A stretch of 7,924 nt of DNA from CAYLQA01 sp964385695. Its GTDB lineage: Bacteria; Desulfobacterota; Desulfobulbia; Desulfobulbales; Desulfurivibrionaceae. The stretch spans positions 1 to 7,924 of the forward strand of contig CAYLQA010000074.1 in NCBI GenBank assembly GCA_964385695.1, in the 5' to 3' direction. Position 1 is the stretch's first letter. Every line of letters starts with the position of its first letter. This document shows, one piece after another, positions 1 through 5,690 of this stretch. Below the pieces are notes generated by a model. It made no database searches, was not told the DNA's origin, and saw nothing but the letters and a program-made list of their open reading frames with translations. The translations under genes and the position numbers were made by a program.

Positions 1-42
1 TTTTTTGTTTGTTCTTCGCTCTTGTGCTGCGAAAAAGCATGG

Positions 43-71
43 TTGACACATGTGGCATCTATTGTTAGCAT
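43..71 (+). promoter_or_regulatory. sigma-70-type promoter of the arsR-selenoprotein operon
   Basis: A perfect TTGACA -35 (43-48) is followed after 17 bases by TAGCAT (66-71), which matches four of six positions of the -10 consensus. It lies just upstream of the ArsR gene and nothing else precedes it in the window. The -10 overlaps the inverted repeat at 69-90, so bound repressor would block transcription. Inferred from motif and position only. Confidence 0.65.
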
Positions 72-90
72 ATAAACATCTATTTATATG
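69..90. promoter_or_regulatory. perfect inverted repeat, probable ArsR operator
   Basis: Arms CATATAAA (69-76) and TTTATATG (83-90) are exact inverted repeats around a 6-base centre. The size, the AT-rich arms and the overlap with the -10 and likely transcription start are typical of ArsR/SmtB-family operators, which usually control their own gene. A second, nested pair, AACAT (75-79) and ATGTT (88-92), shares the site. Autoregulation by the gene at 127-456 is inferred. Confidence 0.7.
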
Positions 91-126
91 TTGATGGGGC
101 AGCCTTGTCCCAGGGGCCACAGGGTA

Positions 127-456
127 ATGACGCTAAAAGAAATTTCCAAAACAACAACATGGCAAAACGAGCAGCTGGCCTTTTTGGCCAAGAGCCTGGG
201 TGATGCCAACAGGTTGTTGATTCTGCAGGCGATACGGGACGAAAAAAAATCCGTCAGCCAGATCGTAGAAGAACTTCATCTTTCCCAGCCCCTTATATCC
301 CACCATCTCAAAGAGTTGCGACGTGCCTTGCTTGTCGAGGTCGAGCGGCGTGGACCTTTTATCTTTTATGGTCTTGCCGACCAGCAAATCATCGATATCT
401 TGGACCGCATGCAGCATCTGGCGACAAAATTGCTGGCAGCGAGAAATTCATTTTAG
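127..456 (+). CDS. ArsR/SmtB-family winged-helix repressor
   Basis: A 109-residue DNA-binding protein of the usual ArsR length. The N-terminal helices (about 12-38, including LAKSLGDANRLLILQAI) and the recognition region LSQPLISHHLKELRRA (about 52-67) are followed by a wing (EVERRGPFIFYGL, about 71-83), the standard ArsR arrangement. There is no cysteine at all, so the classic ELCVC arsenic/metal site is missing, and no SmtB-type alpha-5 metal motif is evident; the inducing signal is unknown. I chose ATG 127 because an in-frame TTG at 88 lies inside the operator, while 127 has AGGGG about ten bases upstream. First gene of the operon, 17 bases before the next start, and probably the repressor of the selenoprotein genes behind it. 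Confidence 0.9.
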   Translation: MTLKEISKTTTWQNEQLAFLAKSLGDANRLLILQAIRDEKKSVSQIVEELHLSQPLISHHLKELRRALLVEVERRGPFIFYGLADQQIIDILDRMQHLATKLLAARNSF

Positions 457-473
457 TGTGCAGGAGTAGAACA

Positions 474-947
474 ATGGAATCCATCATCAAACAGCTGGAG
501 CATATGGATCATAAAGAGGCCTTGAAGGAGATAACCAATGCCGCCAAGCTCTTGCTACAGCATGCGGACGAAGAGGCGCATCTGGACTTTGTCATGGCCT
601 TGATCGGCGACAGCGGGGCGGACAAGATCGCCAGCATGGTGAATCTTTGACTTGCCGAGTGCATGGACGAAGGTGTCGATCCAACAAAGATGTGCCAGAC
701 CCTGGTGGATAAGGTTGCCCAGTCAAAACAGCTTCAGGCCGTGACGGACCCGGACATTCTGGTCCTTTTTGAGAGCTGGTTGGATGAACTGGAAGTGGAA
801 GTAGCGCATTACCGCGCCACGCATCCTGATGCAGGCGTGGATGAGGTTGCCAAGAGGTTGGGCTTGTCTCAAAAAGGGGCCTCATTTTTGTTGGCCAAGC
901 TTGCGCGGGAAAAAGATAAGGAAGAGGCTGCCGATTCGGGGGCCTAA
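474..947 (+). CDS. selenoprotein of unrecognised family with U-x3-C motif
   Basis: Read through the in-frame TGA at 648-650, this is one 157-residue protein with selenocysteine at residue 59; conventional calling would give a 58-aa peptide and a separate ORF from 663. The start is ATG 474 with AGGAG seven bases upstream. The N-terminal half is helical and acidic with no signal peptide, so it is probably cytoplasmic. Sec59 is followed by LAE and Cys63, a U-x3-C pair that could form a selenenylsulfide; Cys74 is the only other cysteine. Residues 121-145 (VDEVAKRLGLSQKGASFLLAKL) resemble a helix-turn-helix or a short helical domain. Both parts lie in one frame, so a frameshift is not needed. I do not recognise the family. 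It sits between the ArsR gene and the rhodanese-DsbD gene; a redox-sensing or redox-partner role is inference. Confidence 0.85.
648..650 (+). other. in-frame TGA read as selenocysteine (residue 59)
   Basis: The codon context is N-L-TGA-L-A-E-C. The frame stays open for 98 more codons to TAA 945-947. A hairpin with a GG-containing loop starts 13 bases after it. Its cysteine partner at +4 matches the spacing at the TGA of 2779-2781. Confidence 0.85.
664..683 (+). promoter_or_regulatory. bacterial SECIS hairpin 1
   Basis: TGGACGA (664-670) pairs with TCG (676-678) and TCCA (680-683), with A679 bulged; the loop is AGGTG (671-675). The loop GG lies 21 nt after the TGA. Bacterial SECIS elements lie in the coding region just after UGA and carry a GG/GU-bearing small loop bound by SelB; the E. 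coli fdhF element has its loop GG at about the same distance. The hairpin is coding sequence, so only structure and spacing mark it. Confidence 0.8.
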
Positions 948-971
948 AAAATACATTGGGATGAGGTGTTT

Positions 972-2711
972 ATGAGGTTGCGATCTTTGCTCTTTTTTCA
1001 CATTCTGCTGGGGATTCTTCTCTGCGTTCCTTGCGCATCCGCTGTGGCTCAGGAGCCTTCTGCTCCGGCAGAGGCTGCAAATGCGGTTAAGCTTGAGGCC
1101 AAAAAGGGTGGTTACAAGCTGATAGATGTTGATACGCTTGCCGCACTTTATAAAAAAGGAGGGAGCGACCTGCTGCTCATTGATACACGGCAGGAGTGGG
1201 AGTATCAGGCAGGGCACATCAAGGGCGCGCTTGTTTTTCCCATGGAGCCAACCTGGCTTGCCCGCCTGACCCAACGCGGGGCCATGGAGCAGATGCTTGG
1301 CTCGGATAAGGACAAGTCGCTCGTCTTCTACTGAGCAGGGCTTGCCTGAGTCCGCAGTGACTCCGCAGCCCGGGTGGCTGTTTCGCTTGGTTATAAAAAT
1401 GTCTATCGCTATCCCCAAGGTTATCCCGAGTGGCAGGAGGAGGGCCTGCCCGTGGCCAAGGCCGATTTTGCCCGGCTTGCCGGACAAAATATCAAAGATG
1501 ATGGCAAAGTCGCCCTGGCTCCTTCGGGGGTGACCCTGTTCTGGACTTTGCTGGGCGTGTTCCTCGGTGGCATGGCCCTCAATCTTACGCCCTGCGTCTA
1601 CCCGCTCATACCCATCACCGTTTCCTATTTTGGCGGACGGGCCGGAGAGAGTTCCGGAAAACTCATGGCCCATGGATTTTGCTACCTCATGGGGCTGGCC
1701 GTGACAAACTCCACCCTGGGAGTGGTGGCCGCCATGACCGGCGGCCTCATGGGGGCCATGCTGCAAAATAGCCTGGTCCTTGCCGGGGTTGCCGTTGTTT
1801 TGCTGGCCTTTGCCTTAAGTCTCTTCGGCCTTTGGGAGATGCGCTTGCCCGGCGGCCTGACCCAGGCGGCCTCAAAATCCTATGCCGGATACTTCGGCAC
1901 CCTGTTTATGGGACTCACCCTGGGAGTCATTGCCGCACCCTGTATCGGCCCCTTTGTTCTTGGGTTGTTGACCTGGGTTGCCAGTATCGGCCAGGTTTGG
2001 TTCGGCTTGGTCATCTTTTTTGCGCTCAGCCTCGGCTTGGGGCTGCCGCTTTTCTTCCTGGCCCTCTTTTCCGGCAAATTGGAAAAAATGCCCCGTTCCG
2101 GCGAGTGGATGATCTGGGTGAGAAAGCTCATGGGGTGGGTCCTGGTGGGCATGGCCGCCTATTTTTTGCGTCCGCTGCTGCCCAAGGCGAGCAGTGTCAT
2201 TCTTTACGGGCTTATCGGAGTAAGTGCCGGAGTGCACTTGGCCTGGCTTGATAAGAGCACCGCCTCCTTTGCGGCCTTTAAATGGATCAAGCAGGGCGTG
2301 GGGCTGGCCAGCGTAGCCTTCGCCGCCTTTTTGCTCGGCTCCTGGCTGACAGCTGGAACGGGTGTTGCCTGGCAGCCCTACTCAGAGGAGCTTCTTGCCC
2401 AGGCCCGGCAGGAAAAAAGGCCCATAATTATGGATTTTTACGCAACCTGGTGCGCGCCCTGCCGTGAGATGGATGAAATAACCTTCCATGACAGCCGAGT
2501 CGTAAAAAAGGCTAGAAAATTCGTCATGGTCAAAATCGATCTTACCGTCGGAGATAACCCGCTTTATCAGCAGCTTGTCAAACAGTACGATGTCAAGGGC
2601 GTGCCCACCATTGTCTTTTTGGATGAAAACGGGGCGGAGCGTAGGGATTTACGGTTGGTGCAGTTCATGGAGGCGGATGAGTTTATCGGTTTCATGGATA
2701 AGGCATTATAG
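972..2711 (+). CDS. rhodanese-DsbD fusion selenoprotein with two Sec residues
   Basis: Reading through TGA 1332-1334 and 1347-1349 gives one 579-residue protein. A signal peptide (about 1-25, ending near ASA/AVA) precedes a periplasmic rhodanese domain (about 48-160): LLLIDTRQEWEYQAGHIKGA, then VFY-U121-AGLA-U126-VRSDSAA, then GYKNVYRYPQGYPEW. Many rhodaneses of this type have Y-C-x-G-x-x-C-x-x-S here, so the TGAs fall on both cysteine positions. Residues 185-465 form a DsbD-type membrane domain with about eight helices and the paired cysteines of NLTPC (208) and APCIGP (324). A C-terminal thioredoxin domain has WCAPC (494, 497) and cis-proline at 545. In ordinary DsbD an immunoglobulin-like alpha domain occupies the N-terminus; here a selenium rhodanese replaces it. 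The likely route is electrons from cytoplasmic thioredoxin through the membrane to the periplasmic domains. Start ATG 972 follows GAGG with a 5-base gap. The substrate is unknown. Confidence 0.9.
1332..1349 (+). other. two in-frame TGA codons (Sec121 and Sec126) in the rhodanese motif
   Basis: The TGAs at 1332-1334 and 1347-1349 sit exactly where this rhodanese type has two cysteines, in Y-U-AGLA-U-VRS. Sequence on both sides is clear rhodanese in the same frame, so a stop would remove the catalytic loop and separate the signal peptide from the DsbD part. The second TGA has a well-placed hairpin 22 nt before its loop GG. The first is 37 nt from the same loop, at the far end of known spacing, or may use the weaker hairpin at 1348-1363. 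Confidence 0.82.
1365..1381 (+). promoter_or_regulatory. bacterial SECIS hairpin 2
   Basis: GCAGCC pairs with GGCTGT (five Watson-Crick pairs closed by one G-U) around the loop CGGGT (1371-1375). The loop GG is 22 nt after the second TGA (1347-1349) and 37 nt after the first. Loop sequence and distance match the hairpins at 664-683 and 2801-2815. Confidence 0.82.
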
Positions 2712-2733
2712 GTGAGGAAAAGGAGGAGAGAGC

Positions 2734-3051
2734 ATGTTGCAGGTACGATTCTTTTTAAATGAACCCAATGGCAGGCCCTGAAAGCATTTTTGCAAAATGA
2801 TGCCCAGGTTGGGCGACAAGTATGCAATTGATATCCAGGTGATGTCCAAGGCCAAAGAGGAGTATCTGACCGACGAGTACTTTGACCTCGATCTTCCCGT
2901 GGCCCCGGCCATCATGGTGGGTGAGGAGATCGTGACCGAGGGAGCGGATGTGGATGACCACACGGTTGAGGCCGCCATTTGCCGAGAGCTTGGCCTGCCT
3001 GAGCCTGAGCCGGAAAAAAAGGGGCTGTTGAGCGGCTTGTTCGGTAGGTAA
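2734..3051 (+). CDS. small thioredoxin-fold selenoprotein with U-x3-C
   Basis: Reading through TGA 2779-2781 gives a 105-residue protein with Sec at residue 16. The start ATG 2734 has a strong AGGAGG seven bases upstream. Residues 2-8 (LQVRFFL) form the first strand, the redox loop is RP-U16-KHF-C20, helix one runs to about 30, and AIDIQVM is the second strand. LPVAPAIMV (54-62) supplies the cis-proline (Pro58) before the last strands and helix, as in thioredoxin/glutaredoxin folds. The spacing is U-x3-C rather than the usual C-x2-C. There is no signal peptide; the C-terminus (92-105) is a charged, glycine-rich tail. Without read-through, the remaining ORF from 2797 lacks the first strand and active site. 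Last gene of the operon; it could be a cytoplasmic electron donor to the DsbD-like protein, which is inference. Confidence 0.88.
2779..2781 (+). other. in-frame TGA read as selenocysteine (residue 16)
   Basis: The context is G-R-P-TGA-K-H-F-C, at the expected active-site position after the first strand of a thioredoxin fold. The frame is open from the strongly SD-led ATG at 2734 to TAA 3049-3051. A GCCC/GGGC hairpin follows. Confidence 0.87.
2801..2815 (+). promoter_or_regulatory. bacterial SECIS hairpin 3
   Basis: GCCC (2802-2805) pairs with GGGC (2811-2814), extended by T2801-G2815, around the loop AGGTT. The loop GG is 25 nt after the TGA. An outer stem, TTGCA (2790-2794) with TGCAA (2823-2827), could extend it. 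The loop is nearly the same as that of hairpin 1. Confidence 0.8.
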
Positions 3052-3066
3052 GATAAAATGTAGGAA

Positions 3067-3108
3067 AAATTAAAAGGCCGCGCGAATACTCGTGCGGCCT
3101 TTTAATTT
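3067..3108. terminator. strong bidirectional terminator between converging operons
   Basis: The arms at 3067-3081 and 3094-3108 pair perfectly over 15 bases (core GGCCGC/GCGGCC flanked by A and T runs). Four further pairs, one of them G-U, close onto a 4-base loop (3086-3089). The T-rich flank on each strand lets it work both ways. It ends the selenoprotein operon (stop at 3051) and the minus-strand operon, whose last stop codon (3107-3109) lies in the stem. Confidence 0.93.
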
Positions 3109-3487
3109 ACAAGCTCGTCAGGTTTACACTCGGTGAGCGGTCACCGGAGCAGACCAGGTGCAGGTGCGTAATTTTACCTTCGCTCACGTCGTAAAAGGCA
3201 CCTTGTTCAAAGATAAACTCCGTATTATTTTCCGGGTTGCGGCAGGCAACCACGTAGTTCATCTTTTGCCGGTCGAAAATGGAGCCGGTGACAAGGGATT
3301 CCACTGATTCTGCCGGGGTGAACCACTCTTGCAGGATTGCAAAGGCATCATCGGAATTATCCGCCTCAAAAAGACCGTAAGGTGTTAATCCTTTAAACTC
3401 GATACTGTTTGCGACCAAGGTTTGGGCGGAGGTAAAGTCGCCGTCAACCAAAGACCGAATAAGCTGTTCGCCTAATGCTGTAGCCAT
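3107..3487 (-). CDS. NTF2/SnoaL-like small protein
   Basis: A 126-residue soluble protein with no signal peptide and a good site (AAAGGAGT) ahead of the ATG. The pattern of N-terminal helices (MATALGEQLIRSLVDGDFTSAQTLV), a central helix (DDAFAILQEWF, 47-57) and alternating strands ending in ITHLHLVCSG (106-115) fits the NTF2/SnoaL cone fold used by small ligand-binding or isomerase-like proteins. Cysteines are at 82 and 113. It is 36 bases after the TlpA-like gene on the same strand, so it is probably the last gene of the TetR-controlled operon. No ligand or reaction can be assigned; the fold call is from sequence pattern only. Confidence 0.75.
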   Translation of the reverse strand: MATALGEQLIRSLVDGDFTSAQTLVANSIEFKGLTPYGLFEADNSDDAFAILQEWFTPAESVESLVTGSIFDRQKMNYVVACRNPENNTEFIFEQGAFYDVSEGKITHLHLVCSGDRSPSVNLTSL

Positions 3488-3523
3488 AAATTACTCCTTT
3501 AATCAAAGCTATTGTTTCTATTC

Positions 3524-4036
3524 CTACATACTTAATACGTTGGTGAGATCCTTTTCGATCTGTTCAGGGGCCACATAGCCGCTGTACTTCTTGATGATCC
3601 TCCCCTCGCGGTCGATCAAAAACGAGGTGGGGATGCCCATGATGCCGCCAAAGGCGCGGCCTACGTCCGGGGTGCCCATGGCCATTTGGTAGTTGATCTT
3701 CATCTTGGTCATGAATTTTTCCACCACCTTGCTGCCGCTCTTATCCACCGAAATACCGATGACCTCGAAGTTATCCTTGCCGTATTTGTCCTGAAAATCG
3801 ATGAAGGCGGGGATTTCTTTGCGGCATGGCGGGCACCAGGTAGCCCAAAAGTTTACCAGGACAACCTTGCCCTTGAGTGCGTTGGACTCCACATTCCCGC
3901 TGCCACTGGCAAGGGGCAGGGAAAACTCCGGCATGCTCTCAACGGCCGAGGCAGGCATGGCTACTGTAAGGGCCAGGAGCATGAGGCTGAGCATGAAAAA
4001 TGATTGGCGCAGGCTGGTTTGTATATTGGCGAACAT
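3524..4036 (-). CDS. TlpA/ResA-like exported thioredoxin
   Basis: A 170-residue periplasmic thiol-disulfide protein. Residues 1-31 form a signal peptide or membrane anchor (hydrophobic 12-28, ending ASA). The thioredoxin fold follows: NALKGKVVLVNFWATWCPPCRKEIP with redox Cys68 and Cys71, then VIGISVDKS and GIPTSFLIDREG with cis-Pro136. WCPPC plus an anchor is usual for the TlpA/ResA/CcmG type, which reduce disulfides in cytochrome maturation or supply electrons to periplasmic partners. The frame is open upstream to 4162, but the signal peptide and AAGGAGA site fix the start at 4036. The preceding CxxC peptide and the Fe-S membrane protein suggest this is the periplasmic end of one electron-transfer unit. 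Confidence 0.93.
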   Translation of the reverse strand: MFANIQTSLRQSFFMLSLMLLALTVAMPASAVESMPEFSLPLASGSGNVESNALKGKVVLVNFWATWCPPCRKEIPAFIDFQDKYGKDNFEVIGISVDKSGSKVVEKFMTKMKINYQMAMGTPDVGRAFGGIMGIPTSFLIDREGRIIKKYSGYVAPEQIEKDLTNVLSM

Positions 4037-4074
4037 ATCGTCTCCTTGGTTTGTTTGCTTTGGTGATGGCCGGT

Positions 4075-4224
4075 TTAACCGATGCCGATGCAGCTGAGGC
4101 AGACCTGCCAGGCCTGTTCCAAAATACGGTTCGGTTCTCCTGTGGCATTGCCGATGATCCACAGGCAGAGAAAAATGGTAAGGGTGATCATCGGCCCCTT
4201 ACGAATTTTATTTTGAGCTGCCAT
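4075..4224 (-). CDS. 49-aa membrane CxxC peptide, CD1871A type
   Basis: A short gene. Basic N-terminus (MAAQNKIRKG), one membrane segment (about 12-26, MITLTIFLCLWIIG), a short linker, then EQAWQVCLSCIGIG at the very end. A single helix followed by C-x2-C-IGIG at the C-terminus is the hallmark of the small 'CD1871A family CXXC motif-containing' proteins as I recall that family, typically found next to 4Fe-4S membrane proteins and TlpA-like thioredoxins, as here. Its start overlaps the end of the Fe-S gene by 17 bases, suggesting translational coupling. The CLSC pair could pass electrons between the Fe-S protein and the TlpA-like thioredoxin; this role is inferred. Confidence 0.85.
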   Translation of the reverse strand: MAAQNKIRKGPMITLTIFLCLWIIGNATGEPNRILEQAWQVCLSCIGIG

Positions 4225-5116
4225 GGGCCAAACCTCCCTTGCTGGTGGTTCTGCGCTTGCCGCTTAATGGAATGCCACCCACTTCGACGCTGATTGCCTC
4301 GAATTTACAGGCCCTGTTCAGGCAGGCCATGCAGCTGATGCATTCCGCGTCATCCGGGTTATCGTTGAATTTAACGCCCATGGGGCAGACGAGGTGGCAG
4401 GCCTTGCAGTTGGTGCAACGAGCCGGGTTATGCTGTAGCTTGACCAACCGCAGCCGATTGAAGAGACCGTAGATTGCGCCCAGGGGACAGAGGGTGCGGC
4501 AAAAGGGGCGGCTGGCCGCCACACTCCAGAGCATGATGAGAATGAGGATGGTCAGCTTGGAGTAAAAGAGCACGCCAATGGTGTTCCGCAAATTTGGCTG
4601 CAGCCAGAGCATGGGCAGTCCCGCCTCCAGGGTCCCTGCCGGGCAGAGGAGCTTACAAAACCAGGGAGAGCTGCCGCCGAATTCATCGACGATGAGCAAG
4701 GGGGCCAGGATGACCATGCCCACCAGGACAACGTATTTGGCGTAATTCAACCCTGTTGCGATTTTGAATTTGGCAGACGGAATCTTGTGCAGTAGATCCT
4801 GGATAAAGCCGAAGGGGCAGGCCCAGCCGCAGATCATCCGCCCGAACATGCCGCCGAGAATCCCTATGCTCCCCACCACCGAGAGGCCGAAATAGTACTG
4901 GCCGTTCTCAAGGGCCAGCCTGATGCCGCCCAGCAGATTCTGCAACGAGCCGATGGGGCAATAGGTGGTCGAGGCAGGGCAGGAGTAACAGTTCAGCCCC
5001 GGCGAGCAGATAATCTTGAGCGGCCCCTGGTATATATTGCGGGTAAAGGGGAAGGCCCAATTGCCGTTGACCAAGAGGGTGCAGATGACCTGCACCCATT
5101 TGCGGACAAATTCCAT
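4208..5116 (-). CDS. membrane 4Fe-4S protein, NapH/YccM-like
   Basis: A 302-residue inner-membrane protein. Cysteines at 37, 43, 46 and 53 (ICSPGLNCYSCPASTTYC) precede the membrane part. Hydrophobic segments at about 75-95, 126-145 and 183-201 alternate with the C-x3-C-P motifs CGWACPFG (96, 100), CKLLCPAG (154, 158) and CRTLCPLG (206, 210). A ferredoxin-like tail has C234-x2-C-x2-C-x3-CP and C259-x2-C-x2-C-x4-C270, two probable 4Fe-4S clusters. Polyferredoxins of the NapH/YccM/NosR type carry electrons between the quinone pool or cytoplasm and periplasmic acceptors. The second cluster motif has four rather than three residues before its last cysteine. ATG 5116 has only a weak Shine-Dalgarno, so it may be translated after the lipoprotein gene 33 bases upstream. 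Confidence 0.9.
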   Translation of the reverse strand: MEFVRKWVQVICTLLVNGNWAFPFTRNIYQGPLKIICSPGLNCYSCPASTTYCPIGSLQNLLGGIRLALENGQYYFGLSVVGSIGILGGMFGRMICGWACPFGFIQDLLHKIPSAKFKIATGLNYAKYVVLVGMVILAPLLIVDEFGGSSPWFCKLLCPAGTLEAGLPMLWLQPNLRNTIGVLFYSKLTILILIMLWSVAASRPFCRTLCPLGAIYGLFNRLRLVKLQHNPARCTNCKACHLVCPMGVKFNDNPDDAECISCMACLNRACKFEAISVEVGGIPLSGKRRTTSKGGLAHGSSK

Positions 5117-5149
5117 GCTATGCCCATGCCTGTGGGGGTTGGGGAATCG

Positions 5150-5596
5150 TTATGGCCTTACAAGCCGGACCCGTCCTTTGCCGTTGGGGAAATACTGGCG
5201 TTCGGGATCGCACTGGTCCGCAATCTCCCAGGCCCCTGCCATGCCGTCGCCGTCCTTGACGTCGGACCAGTAGTTGCCCTCACGCTCAATGGGGCAACCA
5301 GTACCCTGGTGCAGGTCGTAAAGGTAGTTGAGGTCGAACAGCTCATAGACCGTGGGGACGCGCCAGTCCTTGTGTCCGCCAAGGGTCTGGTTGGCTGCAT
5401 ACTTGCGGGCATCGTCCATGCTGTGCATGACCTTGGTGTGATCCCTCTGCCACATGGTGCCGGTTACCGTATCCTGGCAGATACCGTTGCCCATATCGAC
5501 AAAGCGGCTCTTCCTGCCGGATTTGCCGGCACATCCTTCCAGAAGAAGGAGTAGGGAGAGAAGGGCGATGGTGACGTAAAGTGATTTGTTCCGCAT
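5150..5596 (-). CDS. DUF1566 (Lcl C-terminal-type) lipoprotein
   Basis: A 148-residue lipoprotein. A hydrophobic signal (8-19) ends in the lipobox LLEG-C22, so the mature protein should be lipid-anchored. The rest is one DUF1566 domain: RFVDMGNGICQDTVTGTMWQRD (31-52, the D-x-TG-x-MWQ pattern), DWRVPTVYELFDLNYL (77-92, the WR-x-PT-x-x-EL core), GNYWSDV (107-113) and terminal VRLVRP. Cys40, 101 and 129 could form a disulfide. The biochemical role of the domain is not established. Start ATG 5596 has AGGAGG about seven bases upstream. First gene after the TetR operator, so the operon should respond to that regulator. Confidence 0.9.
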   Translation of the reverse strand: MRNKSLYVTIALLSLLLLLEGCAGKSGRKSRFVDMGNGICQDTVTGTMWQRDHTKVMHSMDDARKYAANQTLGGHKDWRVPTVYELFDLNYLYDLHQGTGCPIEREGNYWSDVKDGDGMAGAWEIADQCDPERQYFPNGKGRVRLVRP

Positions 5597-5652
5597 TGGG
5601 TTCCTCCTGTTCGGGTACGACTTGGTTTGTCTCTTTCCTGCATGCTGCTTTT

Positions 5653-5672
5653 TGTACCAACCAATTGGTACA
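5653..5672. promoter_or_regulatory. palindromic TetR operator ahead of the lipoprotein operon
   Basis: TGTACCAA (5653-5660) and TTGGTACA (5665-5672) are perfect 8-base inverted repeats with a CCAA centre; ACCAATTGGT inside it is itself palindromic. It lies between tetR and the lipoprotein gene. The half ACC-N4-GGTACA recurs at 6304-6316 in the tetR promoter, the expected picture for an autoregulating TetR repressor with an adjacent target. I could not place a confident -35/-10 pair for this operon. Confidence 0.75.
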
Positions 5673-5690
5673 TTTTTGTGGTAAATTTTT

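Noticed and set aside
1..42. T-rich start of the window as a terminator of an upstream gene
   Set aside because: There is a T-run, but no hairpin can be seen before it within the window, so no call is possible.
648..650. Treating the TGA codons at 648, 1332, 1347 and 2779 as real stops, giving pseudogenes or split genes
   Set aside because: Coding continues in the same frame each time with no frameshift, domains are intact across the TGA, the pieces downstream lack their own good ribosome sites, and SECIS-like hairpins follow.
882..1766. 294-codon open frame on the minus strand
   Set aside because: It lies antisense to two well-supported genes and its product is low-complexity, His/Gly/Gln-rich sequence typical of a shadow frame.
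1832..2251. Plus-strand open frame inside the DsbD-like gene
   Set aside because: A different frame of a gene with clear membrane and cysteine motifs; no ribosome site or recognisable domain.
648..2781. TGA reassigned to tryptophan or glycine throughout the genome
   Set aside because: TGA occurs only four times inside genes and always at redox positions with hairpins, while TGG is used freely for tryptophan elsewhere in the window.
4037..4162. N-terminal extension of the TlpA-like protein to 4162
   Set aside because: The added residues are basic and His/Pro-rich, overlap the CxxC peptide gene in another frame, and would bury the signal peptide; AAGGAGA marks the start at 4036.
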